From Epiperipatus broadwayi (lineage: Eukaryota; Onychophora; Udeonychophora; Euonychophora; Peripatidae), in contig JAQFVV010012418.1 of NCBI GenBank assembly GCA_028023455.1, forward strand, positions 11,074,563 through 11,138,562: a DNA stretch of 64,000 nucleotides, given 5' to 3'. Made by a program: the position numbers and the translations under genes. The notes below the pieces were generated by a model. That model was not told where the DNA came from. It searched no databases and was given only the letters and a program-made list of their open reading frames with translations. Shown piece after piece: positions 1 through 13,779 of this stretch; position 1 is the first letter of the stretch, and the number at the start of each line of letters is the position of its first letter.

Positions 1-1484
1 TCTACTGTACTCTGATCGATCTGATCTTCAGTGAAAGTCTCTTACTAGGTCTTTCCTATTTTACTGTTTTCCTCATCTCGACATTTCATTTCCACTCCAT
101 CCTGTTACATTACTTCTATCCCCAATACTCTACCTTCCTGCCTCTTTATGACACATCATTAACCTATGTCCTACATCCTTAAACTATCAACTTTCTCCTG
201 ATTCTTCATGCTCACATTATCCTGTTCCTTTCTCCTATGTTTTGGTTTTTCTAATCCTTGCATAAGTACAGATTTGGCATTTTCTTCACCTGGGTCAACA
301 TTTCCTTGATTATCTGTTGACAGTCTTATTTTGTGCCTAGAATAATCATTCCTGTCCTCTATCTCTAAAACTTATTTCTCCCATTTTTATACCCTTACAC
401 TCTTCTTCATGCTACCATCCATTTATAGTTTTGACTTTAATTTCCAATTTTACTTTGTGATGCTGATATAGTAATGAAAAGATTTATAAAATCTTATTTA
501 TATGGCTCCTCACCGCTCTCCCTCAGAAATGGCTTACTCAATGGTCCCATCATTTACTAGCCTCAGCCTACTATAGATTTAACTAACTGCTTTTATAACT
601 CCACTGACTCACCCTATCTCCTGTCTTTCTGATCTGTAGTGCCATACATAATTATCTAACTTATATATGCAAATATATGATAAAATTTTATAAAATGAAC
701 TCTTATCCAAAGTGCCTGCTTCCTTCCTATCCTAAGCTGCATTTGTTTCTTTAAAAAACTTAAAAGATTTATCATTGTATTTATTACTATGCCAGTTTTT
801 ATATGAGTACCCACACATTATGTCCATTAATCTTGTTTCACTCATTTCATTGCCAGATCCACCTCAACTCCAAGTAAACCATAATTTAAAATACTGGGGG
901 TTCACCTTAAATTTAGTTCACTTTTTTCCTCACTCCTGATGACAAAACTTCGTAATAGGGTGACTCATAGAGTCAACCCTGGGCACCAGTCATCAGTAAG
1001 CAAGCAAAGTTATACATATACATAATAGGTACATCATACATTTTAAATTTTAAATCAATACCTGCTTGTAGACCAGTTTCAGTATAACTATCAAACATTT
1101 CACATCAATTGCCCTATGTGTATAAATCAATTCTGTGTCAACAAGAGAGAGAAAAATATTCTTTGAAGTTTCAGGTATATGCCAAAAAAAATTATATATA
1201 TAATCTGGAAATACAAATTTTTTATCCACACACTATATCTTATAATTCCAAAATATGACTAATGGGATGTACATTTTCACACAAGTGAAATTTTTTTTTT
1301 ATTACATATGATTTATCCTATACATTTATATAACAAAAATTATGGCATATTTTAACAGCAGCAGAAATAAAAAAATATATATACATATATAATTGTTGAC
1401 ATATAGCATTGAGAAATTAACGAATTCAGGAAACAAAAAATAAAAAAAAAAAAAAAAAAAAAAATTTATTTTTATATAAATATA

Positions 1485-1556
<72 letters not shown>

Positions 1557-4170
1557 AAAAAAACCACATCCCCCCATATGTGGGGGGGGGTGTGTGTTTT
1601 TAACCCCCCTTTTATTGGTAGCAAAACCAAAAAAAAAAAAAATTTAATAATAAAAAATGTTAATCCCCCCACAAAAACCCAAGAGTAAAGAAAAACCCCA
1701 CAAACCCAAACAAATCAAAGAAGGAAGATCCAAAGCCCCCCCAACACCCAACCCATTTACCCCTACTATCTGATTTACTGCCCTATGAATGACATTTTCT
1801 AAGTTACACATGAGTTCAATTTTTAATTGCAGGCTGAAAGTAGCAAAGGGTGGAGCAAGAGACTCAGGAAATAAATGAATTACTGTTATTAATGGAATAC
1901 ATACATATGGCTAGGTGAACTAATAATATATTAATAATTAATCATTAAGTCGAATAGAAGTATTCATATATAAAGTGATGTATAAATAAATTAATATGGA
2001 GTTGGATGTGAATTAATTTATGAGTAATAAAGAAATAGAAATGAGTTATATTTTAAACAATAATTTAATAAATAAAATAAGAGAAATAATAAATAAAGCA
2101 CACCATTATTATATAATCAATCCTTGGGGTATTACACTTGCAGGCATTACCTAACAGATGAGATTGTAGTTACATATTCTCTCATTAGATATCTAATAAA
2201 TTAATCTGCAATGATCATGTTTATGCCTCAATTAATATGCCAAATTCTAGCTAGTTTGCAGTATGAAAAATCACACAGTACATATTACCCAAAGTTATAT
2301 AACTAACATGCAGTGCTTCTGTGGCATCTGTCTATATATAACAGGTTAAGAGTTGAGTACATAATCAGGCTCAAAGATATGCAGGTTAGCATGATAATCT
2401 ACATTACACTTCAGATTATTTCTCAATAATCATTAAACATAAGGGAGAGAAAACTGGTTTACATCTACTGACCCATGCTATGGCACATATTAAAATATCA
2501 ATAAAAATAAAGAAGGTGTAAGTGATTATTATTCACAGGCTTCAGCATCGAATGCTCAGTGGCCTAGAACCGAATGACTTGCTATGAATATGAGAACATT
2601 AATAGTTCTGGGAATCAGATAAGCTTTAATAACAATCTGTTCCCTTGGGTTTCAGTTCTAAAATAGTTGGCTTTATTCAAACTAGATGTATGAGGGTGAC
2701 CTCCACCAGCACTCATAAGAAACCATGTTGCAAACAGTTAGTGTACTATAGGTACTTTGTAATGACACGGTCACAACCTATAGATATATAAAATGTAAAT
2801 ATATTTAACTAATTTAATGTACCTTAAAATAAATAGCTTTTATTTGTATAACTATATAACCCAGTTCTAAAGACTAGTATCTCAAACATACTACTTAGGG
2901 AGTAATTAATTAGTAACCCCTATTAATATACAAACCTGTATTTCTAATATATATTAATCTAGGGAGGAGAAAGCATATTTGAAAGGCAATTACTGATAAA
3001 CATTATAAATATGCTTTAATAATATCCCTGTGGCTAGTTCTTGTGATATATGGATTGTATATATAGAAAGTTATAATTCATAACTATAGCTAAGCAAACT
3101 ACAACTTTATCTAGGATATAACTAATTACTACAATATTCATGCATAAAATTAGTCAGTATAAATAATGATAAAATCTCGAAACAGCGAGTCAATAGTAAT
3201 AATTCAAATATTTAATATTTACTAAAATAATGATATGAATATCTTCACGAAGAAATAGACTAAAATTATATACGTATACTCATGGTTTTGAGTTATTTGG
3301 CATATTAAATACATACCATAATAAAATTTATGAAAGTAAATTGAAATAGAGTAAATATGTATAAAAGGCCACAGTAGCTTACAACTTAAATTAGATTATT
3401 ACAAGGTTACACATTAAAAGAGTGATTTTCAAATTATAAGTTTTAGTTTCAGACAAAATTGAATTTTACATTATTTAAAGTTTAAGAGATATATTTACAG
3501 AATTTAAAGAAAAACAAATTTTAATGTTGATTATTATATAACTAGCTTAGATAATTTTTGAAAGATTAACAGTTTATAAACAGAGCTCTGCAGCAGTTAG
3601 AAATGTTATTGATTTTCTTCATTGCAGCTTCAGGCACTCTGGATGGTGATGTTGGTACTACTACTTCTTGGTTATATGGCCTAGCTTTCATTGATCTTCT
3701 TACAACAGGCCACTGGCTGGGATATGCTCCATTATAGTGGTGATAATTAACTGTAACTGCATACTAAGATAAGACCTTAGGCTACCACCTCCCACAAGAG
3801 ATGTGGTGAGTTTACACCTTTTTACTCCACAATGTTAAAGATAAAACAGGCATGGATTCAGCTTACAACTCTGTACGAACAACATAGTATATATTTTTGT
3901 GTATAAAACTTGAAATATTTATACACTTTTGCCACTGAACATCTGGTTGTTTTCCAGTTTGTACTCAGCTAGAAAATCCTTTGAAACCCAACCCATCTAA
4001 TTATTTAAAAGCTAACCTTAGCCTGATGTCACTGTTTAAATCTCAGTTTATATTGTTTTATAATTTATGACATGGCTAATTTCAAAAGAATATTAATTAT
4101 AAGAAATGCTATTGTCAATTTAAGGCTATTAAAACTAGACTCATGCTATATCGGGACAGCTGTGTGGTCT
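1..4170. other. AT-rich non-coding stretch, no gene recognised
   Basis: I see no coding region, splice-flanked exon or transposon terminus here. It is AT-rich with frequent short homopolymers and one AT microsatellite, listed separately. Low-level pyrimidine bias on the + strand in the first 600 bases has no obvious meaning. Confidence 0.5.
1440..1770. repeat. Low-complexity block: A-run, (AT)n, then G/C homopolymers
   Basis: A run of more than 20 A is followed by about 65 bp of (AT)n (about 1487-1551). About 200 bp then follow in which A, C and G homopolymers of 4-13 bases alternate with almost no normal sequence. Neighbouring DNA does not look like this. It may be a degraded simple-sequence zone or a poorly resolved assembly patch. 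Confidence 0.7.
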
Positions 4171-4339
4171 AATTAAATTTTTTTTTTCTCAGTGATAAAA
4201 GTTTATTCATCAAAAAAGGTACAAATACAATTAAATAAAAGGTTTACAAAAAATGGTAAAAATGAAATTCAGGGGGCAACATGGCGAAAAGGATACATAT
4301 GAAAAGGAAAAGGGATGTGGAAAGGGTGTGTATTAACCA

Positions 4340-5430
4340 TTAAAGGCAAATGAATGTTACAATTAGGAATTATTTATGAAGTCTAGAGTTCAAATATGAG
4401 TAACATTTTAGGAGTACAATACTGAGAAATCCAATTTGCAATGGATAAATTGAAAATAGCAAAACACTTGGAGATAACAACATTGGAAATAATAAATTTA
4501 AATATGGTGAATCATTTGCAATTAAAATCATTAGGGCAAACTACAGTTTACTTTGCAATAATACTTGGATAAAATCGTTTATAACAATAACACTAAAACC
4601 ACTATGAATATCTTTTTTTTCTTCTTGTGAAAGAGAAAATCAATGTTGGCAACAATCCTCACAGCACCCTCATCTTAGCCCTCCCCCTAAAAAAAACCAG
4701 GATTTAGGTCTCTACCCCACCACAACCAATCTGTCTCATTTAATCACCAAAGTTGAGTGTAATGAAAATTTTAATTAAAAGGTACAATTAGGAATTATTT
4801 GTAAAGTCTAGAATTCAAATATGAATAGTGTTTCAGGAGTACAATATTGGAAAATCCAATTTGCGGTAGATAAGTTGAGAAATAGGAAAACACCTGGAGA
4901 TAACATAAAATATGGACTAAGTCAATCTACTGTTCAGTTCTTCCAAATGACATCGAATATCTTCACAAGACAGCAATTCTGAATACTTTGGAAAAATTAA
5001 AAAAAAAACTCTGGATAAGAAAGGGAAAAAATTCAAGCTTCAAAATGTCTCTGCTGAAAACCATTCTAATCCATCATGAAAATCACAATAACAGCAAAAG
5101 GTCAGCCCTATCAATAACAGCATTGGAAGTAATAAAATTAAAGAAGGTGAATCACTTGCAATTAGAATCATGAGGCCAAACTGCAACTTATTTTGCAATA
5201 ATACATGGATAAAATCATTCATGGTGGTAACATTAAAGAATCGCCATAAATAATGTTATTTTTTTTACCTTGTGAATGAGAAAAAACAATCTTCGTAACT
5301 ATCATTACAGCACCCTTATCCCAGCCTCCTTCCTCAAAAGAACTAGGATTTAGGTGCCTGGGGGTACTCCCAACAACTGGACTCTCTCATTCATTCAACA
5401 AAATTAAGTAAAATGACAATTTTCATTAAA
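4340..5430. repeat. Diverged tandem duplication, two copies
   Basis: Copy 1 is about 4340-4776 and copy 2 about 4776-5430. They share ordered blocks: 'acaattaggaattattt' at the start of both, then 'ggagtacaata', 'ggagataaca', 'caataatac.tggataaaatc' and 'aggatttaggt'. Copy 2 carries about 210 extra bases (about 4905-5115) absent from copy 1. Divergence is substantial, so the duplication is old. No coding potential is visible. It could be two copies of an unrecognised transposable element. Confidence 0.75.
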
Positions 5431-6254
5431 AGCTAAAATCTCTGTAGAATTCTTTTGTAATTTCAATAGCTGCCATATATTTACATAGCGTTTTTATAAA
5501 AGTTGAAATTATTCTTACTTGTGATTACATTGTTGATATAGCTTGTATATAAAAAGAGAGCTAAGAAATTCCATTTTTTAATAGGGATAGTTTTAGAGAA
5601 ATTTAATTCTTTAAATTAAGAAAAAGGGAACAAAACAGGGAGGTAGAAACAGTGTTAACTGGAGTCCTTGGCTCCATCTAGTGATTGTTCATAACTTATT
5701 TAACTAAAAACTGAATTTATAATTAGTATAAAACTAATTCCCTTTCTATATATGTAGGATGGCAGACCTAGGAATATACTCTCTATATATATGCAATTCC
5801 AGCAAAATCAAAGTTAAAATAGACTAATATTTTAAATTAGCTCACTTTTTAAACTATGTGACTTTTAAAACAAACATATACCTGTAATATATACATATGC
5901 CGATCCAATTACAGGCTTATCACTCGCATATATACATGCAATTATACATATATAGTTTTTCACTATTGTTTGTGGAGATAATCTGAGACAGTTTAAATCT
6001 GGCATAGGTATAGGAATAACATAAGTGAAACAGGCAAGCAATCAAAATTGATTCTCGTGGGTGTGTGATGAAAATAAAATCTTATTTGGGTCATATTGTT
6101 TATTCATTTTAATTTGTCAATGTCAAGGCTTATATTGTAATAAAAAACTGTTTTTTAAGTAATAATCAGATTGTGATTGCATGTGAATTAAAAATTATTC
6201 ATTAGTATATTATTAGGTGATTGTCAGTATTAATAAGAGATGGATTACAAAATT

Positions 6255-7920
6255 TATTTTACTTCCAGTTTACAATTAATTGATTTGTTATAATTGATGT
6301 TGGGAAAAAGTAGGTAGAATAATGGGTTTCCATAATGCTGCAATATGTTGCTCTCCATTTTTTCTTAAACTGTTTGAACTTTCTAAAATTTCGATCAATT
6401 CTTTCATCGTTCATAAATCCTATTTTCTCCAAATAGCCAGTATTTTTAGTATTATCAAAGTTAGAGATTTGACCAAATTCTAAAAACATATAATGTAAAA
6501 GTTGATGTAATTAACTTTTAATGGAAGGAATTTTTATGTTCTAACTTTAATACCAATATGTCTATTTGATTGAATCACATACCTTTTTGTGCACTGTGAA
6601 AATGGAATTTAATAAGCACTTTAGTCTTCTAAAAATATTTGATCTTTAGGCTTATGCAAAAAAATCTTCAAGTTTTTGTCTAATGAAAAAGGTAGTTTTA
6701 ATATTGAAATTAGACAAATGTTTACTAATCTTACAAATGTTTACTAATCTTATCAATGACTACTTTAATATAAGATAAACTAACTCTATAATTAGTTGGA
6801 TAATTATCAACTTCACCATCTTTTTTCTTCCAGGTATCAACACCATGGAAAGCTTTATATATAAAGCTTTTACTACAACCATTAAATAAATCAATTATTT
6901 TATATAGCACAGTGTTTATAAACTTTATCATGTGTTTGAAGTGATAGTATTCAGTCATTTATAGTTAAAATCTGCAAAGCGCATGTGCAACAGCTTAATG
7001 CTGTTTAAATATTACAACCATTAAACAAAAGTGTATTCATATTCATAATTAGTGTTATTTCTTGAGTAAGATGATCTTTATCAGACAAACTATATGCTCT
7101 CATCAAAAGATTTTTTGACCAGAAATATATGAACAGGATAATAATGAGAATTAATATTGAGATATCTTTTTGTATGGATGGATTTTCTATAAACAAATAT
7201 TGATAAAGAGTTAACAGTTATAGAAAATAAAGTGTTTTGTCATTTTCAATTTCCATAGTCAACTTAATTTTGTGATGCCATCCATTAAAAAAAAGAATTC
7301 AAAGCATCAATACTGTGAGGTTGTATAATAAATATATTGTGCACATATCTGAGCCAAATGGAAGATCTTTTATTAACTGTATTCTATACTTGATTCTCAG
7401 AATTATTCATGAAGAAATAAGCAATTACAGGTGATATTGATATTCCATATTTACAGTCCTTTTACTTATTTATGTTTTTGAAAACCATAAATAAAAAAAT
7501 GTATTTCCAAGACAATGTTTTGCTATTTGAATAACAAAACCAGATAAATGATTATATTGAACTTTTATAGATGAAGCAACTTCAAGGAGAATGCTGGTAA
7601 ATATAGAAGAGTCATTGAAACTGACCAATACATTCTTTTTGGAAAGCTTTACGTTTTTAATAATATTAATAAAATGAGCTGAATTTTTAATTCTAGATAA
7701 AATGTTGTCTGTCAAAGGTGGCAAATATTTGAATAAAAATCAAACCAACAAATATGTAGGTGAACCTTCAACAGGTTTCAATGATATTTTAGGTTTATGA
7801 ATTTTAGGTAAACCATAAAATTTAGAGTATAATGAAGATCCTTCTCTGAAAAAAAATAATTTTTATATTCTCATTCATGCTAGAATGTTTGATAAAAAGT
7901 TTTGTCATTTTTTCTAGGTA
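6255..7920 (-). pseudogene. Penelope-like RT and GIY-YIG remnant (3' part)
   Basis: Minus-strand translation, with stops and frameshifts, shows in order: FYGLPKIHKPK near 7810 (the conserved YGLPKiHK block of Penelope-like RTs); VSFNDSSIFTSI near 7600 (equivalent to the VSFDVvSLFT catalytic block, here with the key aspartate changed); a C-terminal RT segment AYSLSDKDHL..E near 7090; a DKISKHLSNFNIKTTF stretch near 6740; and a NRHIGIKVR fragment near 6570 that resembles the GIY-YIG endonuclease core. The same order is typical of Penelope-like elements. Multiple in-frame stops make it dead. Family assignment is from motif order, not from a search. Confidence 0.7.
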
Positions 7921-8808
7921 CACCTGGGTCTCATTTTATGTGGTAGATAGGTTCCACAGAAAACCTGCATTAAAAAAATTGCACAAAAATAGACTAAACT
8001 TACCTTGAAAAATGGGAGATAGGGTCTGTATTTTTCAGAATTCGCATAAAAGCAAAGCAACAAAGAAAAATTACTTTAAACTTTGCATTAAAAAATAAGC
8101 AAATAAAGTATGACTAATAAAGCATTTCAAATATTTGGAAAAAAATAATACAAGACAAAGTTTTTTTTACTTTTTTTATTAAATATAGTATTTAATTTTA
8201 TATTTTTCATGTGCTGTATTGTAGCTTCCCCTTAAACGAAGTCAAGAATCTCTCCACAATTATGCCCAGAGAAACCTGTTAGCCACTTTATTTTTATTTG
8301 TAATGTGATATACAACTAGTGCCAGTTTCAGGCTTGTGTTGTGTTAATGGTTTTCTGTTTCTATATTTAAAAAATGAGATCGAAATCAAAACAAAAAGAT
8401 TATCATTTTCAGTTTATAAAATCTTGTTTTTTATTTTAAAAATCTAAAAGATTATTTATTTCTGTTATATATAACAAAATATACGTTTTAAAAGTTTAAT
8501 TTTTTTGAATATTTATTGTGATATTTTTATATGTAAGTATAAATCTATTATTATTACTTACTCATTAGTATAAATAGGTTATTTACATAGAAGCTAAAAT
8601 TCTAAATACAGCTTCAGGCCATATTCACGTTAGCTGCTAATATAACGTTATATTTTTGAGAAAAAAAGTATTTCAAGTGAAAATAAGTTATTAATAATTT
8701 AAATTTCTTGATATCTACTAAATATAATGAAATATGAAAGATATTAAGAAGAAACATGAATCGCATAACTTCAAAATCGCATTAACCGCATAAAATGAGA
8801 CCCAGGTG
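7921..8808. mobile_element. Non-autonomous TIR transposon, TA target site (Tc1/mariner-Tigger-like)
   Basis: Terminal inverted repeats start CACCTGGGTCTCATTTTATG at 7921 and end with its exact complement at 8808. Match continues to about 24 bp with one mismatch. The element is flanked by TA at 7919-7920 and 8809-8810, the target duplication of the Tc1/mariner superfamily. The GTCTCATTTTATG... terminus resembles pogo/Tigger-type ends, but that sub-assignment is inference. No transposase is visible in the 888 bp, so it is non-autonomous. It interrupts a Penelope-like RT in frame. Confidence 0.82.
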
Positions 8809-9010
8809 TAAACCAGATGATCTCTAAAAATCTTTTTATAAGTATAATTATTTAATAAATTAAAAGTTTTATTGTTATAATCTAAATGATTAAATACAAC
8901 TGTTGAATTACTTTTATTTACTCGAATATAACAATAAAATCTTAACTGTTTAAATGATGAAGAACAATAAATTCTTCTCTCGATAAATTAGTCTTTGGAG
9001 GTTGCATATT
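8809..9010 (-). pseudogene. Penelope-like RT remnant (N-terminal part, upstream of the insertion)
   Basis: Minus-strand translation gives NLSREEFIVLHHL near 8970 and, after a frameshift, a stretch like the 'ADKGnatVv' region of Penelope-like RTs, then YKKIFRDHLV at the transposon junction. The reading continues in the same frame on the other side of the 888-bp transposon (7920 and below) if the transposon and one TA are ignored. This shows both pieces were once one gene and that the DNA transposon arrived later. Confidence 0.6.
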
Positions 9011-9241
9011 AAAAAAAAAAATCACAACCTTAAATCTAATAAGATCGGTAATGTGTAAGTGTATATTTTTTAAAGATAATTACACCTTACCAATAATATT
9101 TTCAACTAGAATACGTTTAGGAGTCAGCGCATAATTGAAAACAATAAAACTAGTTTTACTAAAATGGTTTTGCTTGTTAGCTATATAAAACTAATTTATT
9201 TTTATTTAAAAGTTATGACTCAAATAAGATTTTATTTTCAT

Positions 9242-11260
9242 ATGACCACATATACATATGTAAATGCGACATATGAAAACGATAAAAAAGTTATTTATAT
9301 TTAATTAATATATTTACCTACTTATCGTTCTATTCATATAGATTAAATGTAAAGACTTTTTGATGTAAACTTATCATACACATCTATTATAGCTACGACA
9401 TTGGATCAAATCTATGTAAGTTGAAGCTTGATATTTTTTTTTCAAGATCTAAATAAGTTTGGGATTTTTTTTTTAGTTATGCAGACTATAATCAACCTAG
9501 TTAGACAAGATCATATTAAATTTGGAACCTTGCAATTCGTATCTAAAGACTTAAATAAGTAATAAAAACCCAGCTAATACTTCCATTAGGCCTCTCTATC
9601 AGATTTATTACTATCTACAACTGAAGAGAACAAAACATTACTTGCTAAGTTTAGTAAAAAATAACTTATAGATAAAAATATAAAAATATCTTTAATATTT
9701 TATTGCACAGCAAAGGCCTTTCTACCAGATCTGTCTGCAAGTGAGAGAGAACAAAATATTACTTGATAAATTTTCTATTTGTAGCATAGTTAAAGTTTTA
9801 GTTGGGTTTCTATTGCCCAGTTACTTCACGCTCATCTCATTCTTTATCTCTCTCTCGTTACTATTTGAAATCTAACGGTTTTTCTTTAAAAAGTTAACCC
9901 TGGCAAATGCTCAACTACTTCATGCTTAATAACATTCATTACCTCACATTCAATCTCATTACCATTTGAGATCTAATGGTTTTTCTTTGAAAAGTTAACC
10001 TTGACAACGATGGATGCTATTTTGGTCCAAATGTTGGGAATTAATCAAAACTAGCACTAGGCTTAAGCCAAAAAGTATTTTATTACATCATATAACTGTG
10101 AAAACTTTAAATATATATATATATAATTAACAACTGCACAGATGATGTGATCACAAAACAGAGAACTTTAGCATTGCACATATCTTTTAGCACTGCTCTT
10201 ATAAAAAATGGGAAAATAATATGTATCAAGCTCATAAATATTTCGAAGCAATAATTAGTTCACTACAATGAAATTTTGTATATATTTTAATGTTTAACAG
10301 AGCAGTATACAATATATATAATATATATATATATATATAATCAGCAGACTATTAAAATATATTTCATACTAATGCACTACTTGCTGTTCTATAAGGTATG
10401 TATGTTACTAATAAAGATATGAACCCCAACTGACATAATGGAAAAAGGGGTGAACATAACTTACGACCTCTGCTTGATTATTAAGTTCTGCAAAGCAATT
10501 GTTAGTAGTTACGTATATAATACCTCCCATTTACGATTTTTCATATTTGTATGTATATATGGGGGAGGGACTAATATAATTTATCAGTAAACACTTGCTG
10601 TAATTAAAATCATCAAAAACTTGATATTATCTGCAGTATCTACCTTGCTTAAAGACGGATATAGTATTAAAACAAATGTAAAAAATATTATAATAATTAT
10701 AAACAGCTGGCTTAAATTGATGGCGTATTAATATTTAATAAATTAAAAATTGAACGTGTTAAAATGCAGAATAATTTATAACATCACAAAATCAATATTT
10801 TATTCATTAAATTTCAGCTTTAATTGACTTTTTTTTATATGTACAACAGTCATTCAAACTTGTAGAGAAAATATAACATCCATTACTTAAATTTAGAAAC
10901 TGGAAAAAAAAAAAAAAAACCTGATGCAATAATATAAGGCATTTTGATGCCATTGTAAATATTTGATCAATAGTAAAAGTATTATAGATATGTGTTTAGT
11001 TGAATTGTATTTCAATTTTAATCATTTTTATTTGTATAAATTTAATAAAATTAATTTCGGAAAAAAAAAAGCTAAATTTAATCAAGATAATGTTTTTATA
11101 AAGTATAAAAATGTTACATTTATAAGGTAATATCATACATACATATGTAGCATTTTTTTACTCCTTATCTTTTTATCAGTGAAGAGAATGCAGTAGAAAA
11201 ATGGATGAAGTATTGATGTGACTAATCTCTGGATCCGTTCATGGGTCAGAATGCAAGTGA
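9242..11260. repeat. AT-rich stretch with two short diverged duplications
   Basis: Two short imperfect duplications are visible. 9589-9651 resembles 9715-9773 (shared 'gagaacaaaa.attacttg'). About 9830-9900 resembles 9925-10000 (shared 'atct aa.ggtttttctttrAAAAGTTAACC'). Short (AT)n tracts lie near 10110 and 10310-10340. No gene is recognised. Confidence 0.5.
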
Positions 11261-11261
11261 A

Positions 11262-11939
<678 letters not shown>

Positions 11940-13080
11940 TATTTGACAAAGTAATATATAGTAAAATTGAACACTAGAATTTTCATTATACAGATACATA
12001 GATAATATAATAGTAAACAATTATGACTCAGACTATATGTAACAGAAATGGATTGTACCTTCCACTGAGTTATTTATTGTAGTTAAATGAATAAAGCTGT
12101 AGCTATCTTACAATATTATTGCTATTCTCGAAACATTTGTAGTTCAAATAAAAAAAAATCAAGGCCTTATTAATATTAATGAGACTTTGACTCTTTTTTT
12201 TAAAAAAAAAATCATTCTAATTACAAATGCTCATAAGATAGTAGTCAGCCCATAAACTGAATACAGCTTTCAATTTTTTTATATTGTTATATTGAAATTT
12301 TTACATTGTAATTTCATTGTTTTGTTTTAGGGTATATATATATTGTACAAGGAAACTGACAGTTTCTATACTGATGACACACATAAATACAGACAGATGA
12401 AAAAATCCGAGCATATGCTTAAATTCATTCCTTTCATATAACACAAAACTATCAATGATGCTTTCTTTACTATTATAAAACAATATAATAAAAATTTAAG
12501 TTTAAGCTTAACAAAGATAGATGCTTATAATGACTAAACCACATGTATCCCTTTTATAATTATTTCATAAACGTTACTCAAGTTATATTTTCTGATTTCA
12601 TTGCTTAGAGGCTCATATTTCATTCTCATCCAAAAATATTTTTATGTATATAGTTTGATCTATGTCATCTCTTAACTGTAAGCACCATATTCATATAAAA
12701 AGAATGCTATGCAGAGAATACCGTCTGACAATACCATCGCAATTTTATACCATCATCATTCTTGCATTCTCCAGCTCAGAAAATGATTTCTCAGATCAAT
12801 AAGAATTGGTCATATATATATATATGGAATGAGACATACAATAATAAAAGTGTAGATCACTAAATATTTTAAATTACAAAACTAATTTAATAGAGATATT
12901 GTTAAACTTTTGTATATATGCATATCAAAATTTGTGATAATTATTTTAAAAAATATATTATGACAGACATTCATCTTCATCTTTTAAACCGATTCATAAT
13001 TTTTTTATTTCCGCCACAGATATACCTTAATTATTACATAGTCCAAATCATCATCATCATCACAATAACAATAATAATAA
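11940..13080. other. AT-rich non-coding stretch
   Basis: No gene, splice-flanked exon or transposon end is recognised. Short (AT)n near 12811 is the only simple repeat of note. Confidence 0.4.
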
Positions 13081-13084
13081 TATA

Positions 13085-13445
13085 TAGTCCCACAGTAAAC
13101 TCGAGAAGAGCTACTTCAGGGCTTCGTAGGTCTCCATGTTTGAACCCAGAAAATTCCTCAAAATGCACTTTTTCCAAGTAAGAATCAAATATATATATAT
13201 ATATATTAAGTACACTTCGACAAGTGAAAATGGCTTTTCTTTGACAAAAATAATTAATCACGGAAATTTCTCAGATCACAAACATTTTCTCAACGATAAC
13301 ATCTAAATAAAGTCAGATCACCAACTCATGTGATATCCAGTAAATCCCTAAGAGCTAATTCAAAGTTTCATAAGTTTCCATGTGTGAATCCAGAAAAAAT
13401 CCCCCAAACGCACCTTTTTTCCAAGTAAGAATTAAATACGTATAA
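13085..13445. repeat. Diverged tandem duplication, period about 245 bp
   Basis: Block 13131-13196 recurs at 13376-13440. Shared strings include 'tccatgt.tgaa.ccagaaaa', 'tttttccaagtaagaat' and 'aaataactttTCTTT..' style sequence farther on. The second copy is diverged and more A/C-rich. Nature unknown; no coding content. Confidence 0.65.
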
Positions 13446-13779
13446 ATATTAAATACAACGCAACAAATTAAAATAACTTTTCTTTATTAAAATAAAATTA
13501 TTACCCATGGAATCGATAAAAACTGTCACTCACCAAACTATATAACTCCCTCTAGCAAGAACATTTCACCACCAAGAATAAACATGCACGATAGACTCTA
13601 ATAATCACCCCCAAACATATTTGTAAAAATTATTAATATCTGCCTACATATTATCAAAATCTACTTAGGTATTTATCTGTTTGAAAACTTTATAATCGTC
13701 TTTATAAAAAAGTAGTAATTATTTGACATCGCCTATTAAAAATCACAGAGAAACACTGAATAGTATAAATGATAAAACA

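Larger units (their letters stand above)
6068..9241 (-). mobile_element. Penelope-like retroelement relic, interrupted by a DNA transposon
   Basis: The relic reads on the minus strand and contains pieces of a Penelope-type reverse transcriptase followed by a GIY-YIG-like remnant (listed separately). A 28-bp segment at 6068-6095 recurs in inverted orientation at 9214-9241 with one or two mismatches (core 'aaaataaaatcttattt'). These probably mark the element's terminal repeats, since Penelope-like elements often have complex, partly inverted terminal repeats. An 888-bp TA-flanked transposon (7921-8808) sits inside. Outer boundaries are inferred from the inverted pair only. Confidence 0.65.

Noticed and set aside
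12372-12405. + strand CTGATGA with GAAA 21 bases later
   Set aside because: No stem II or stem I pairing is possible.
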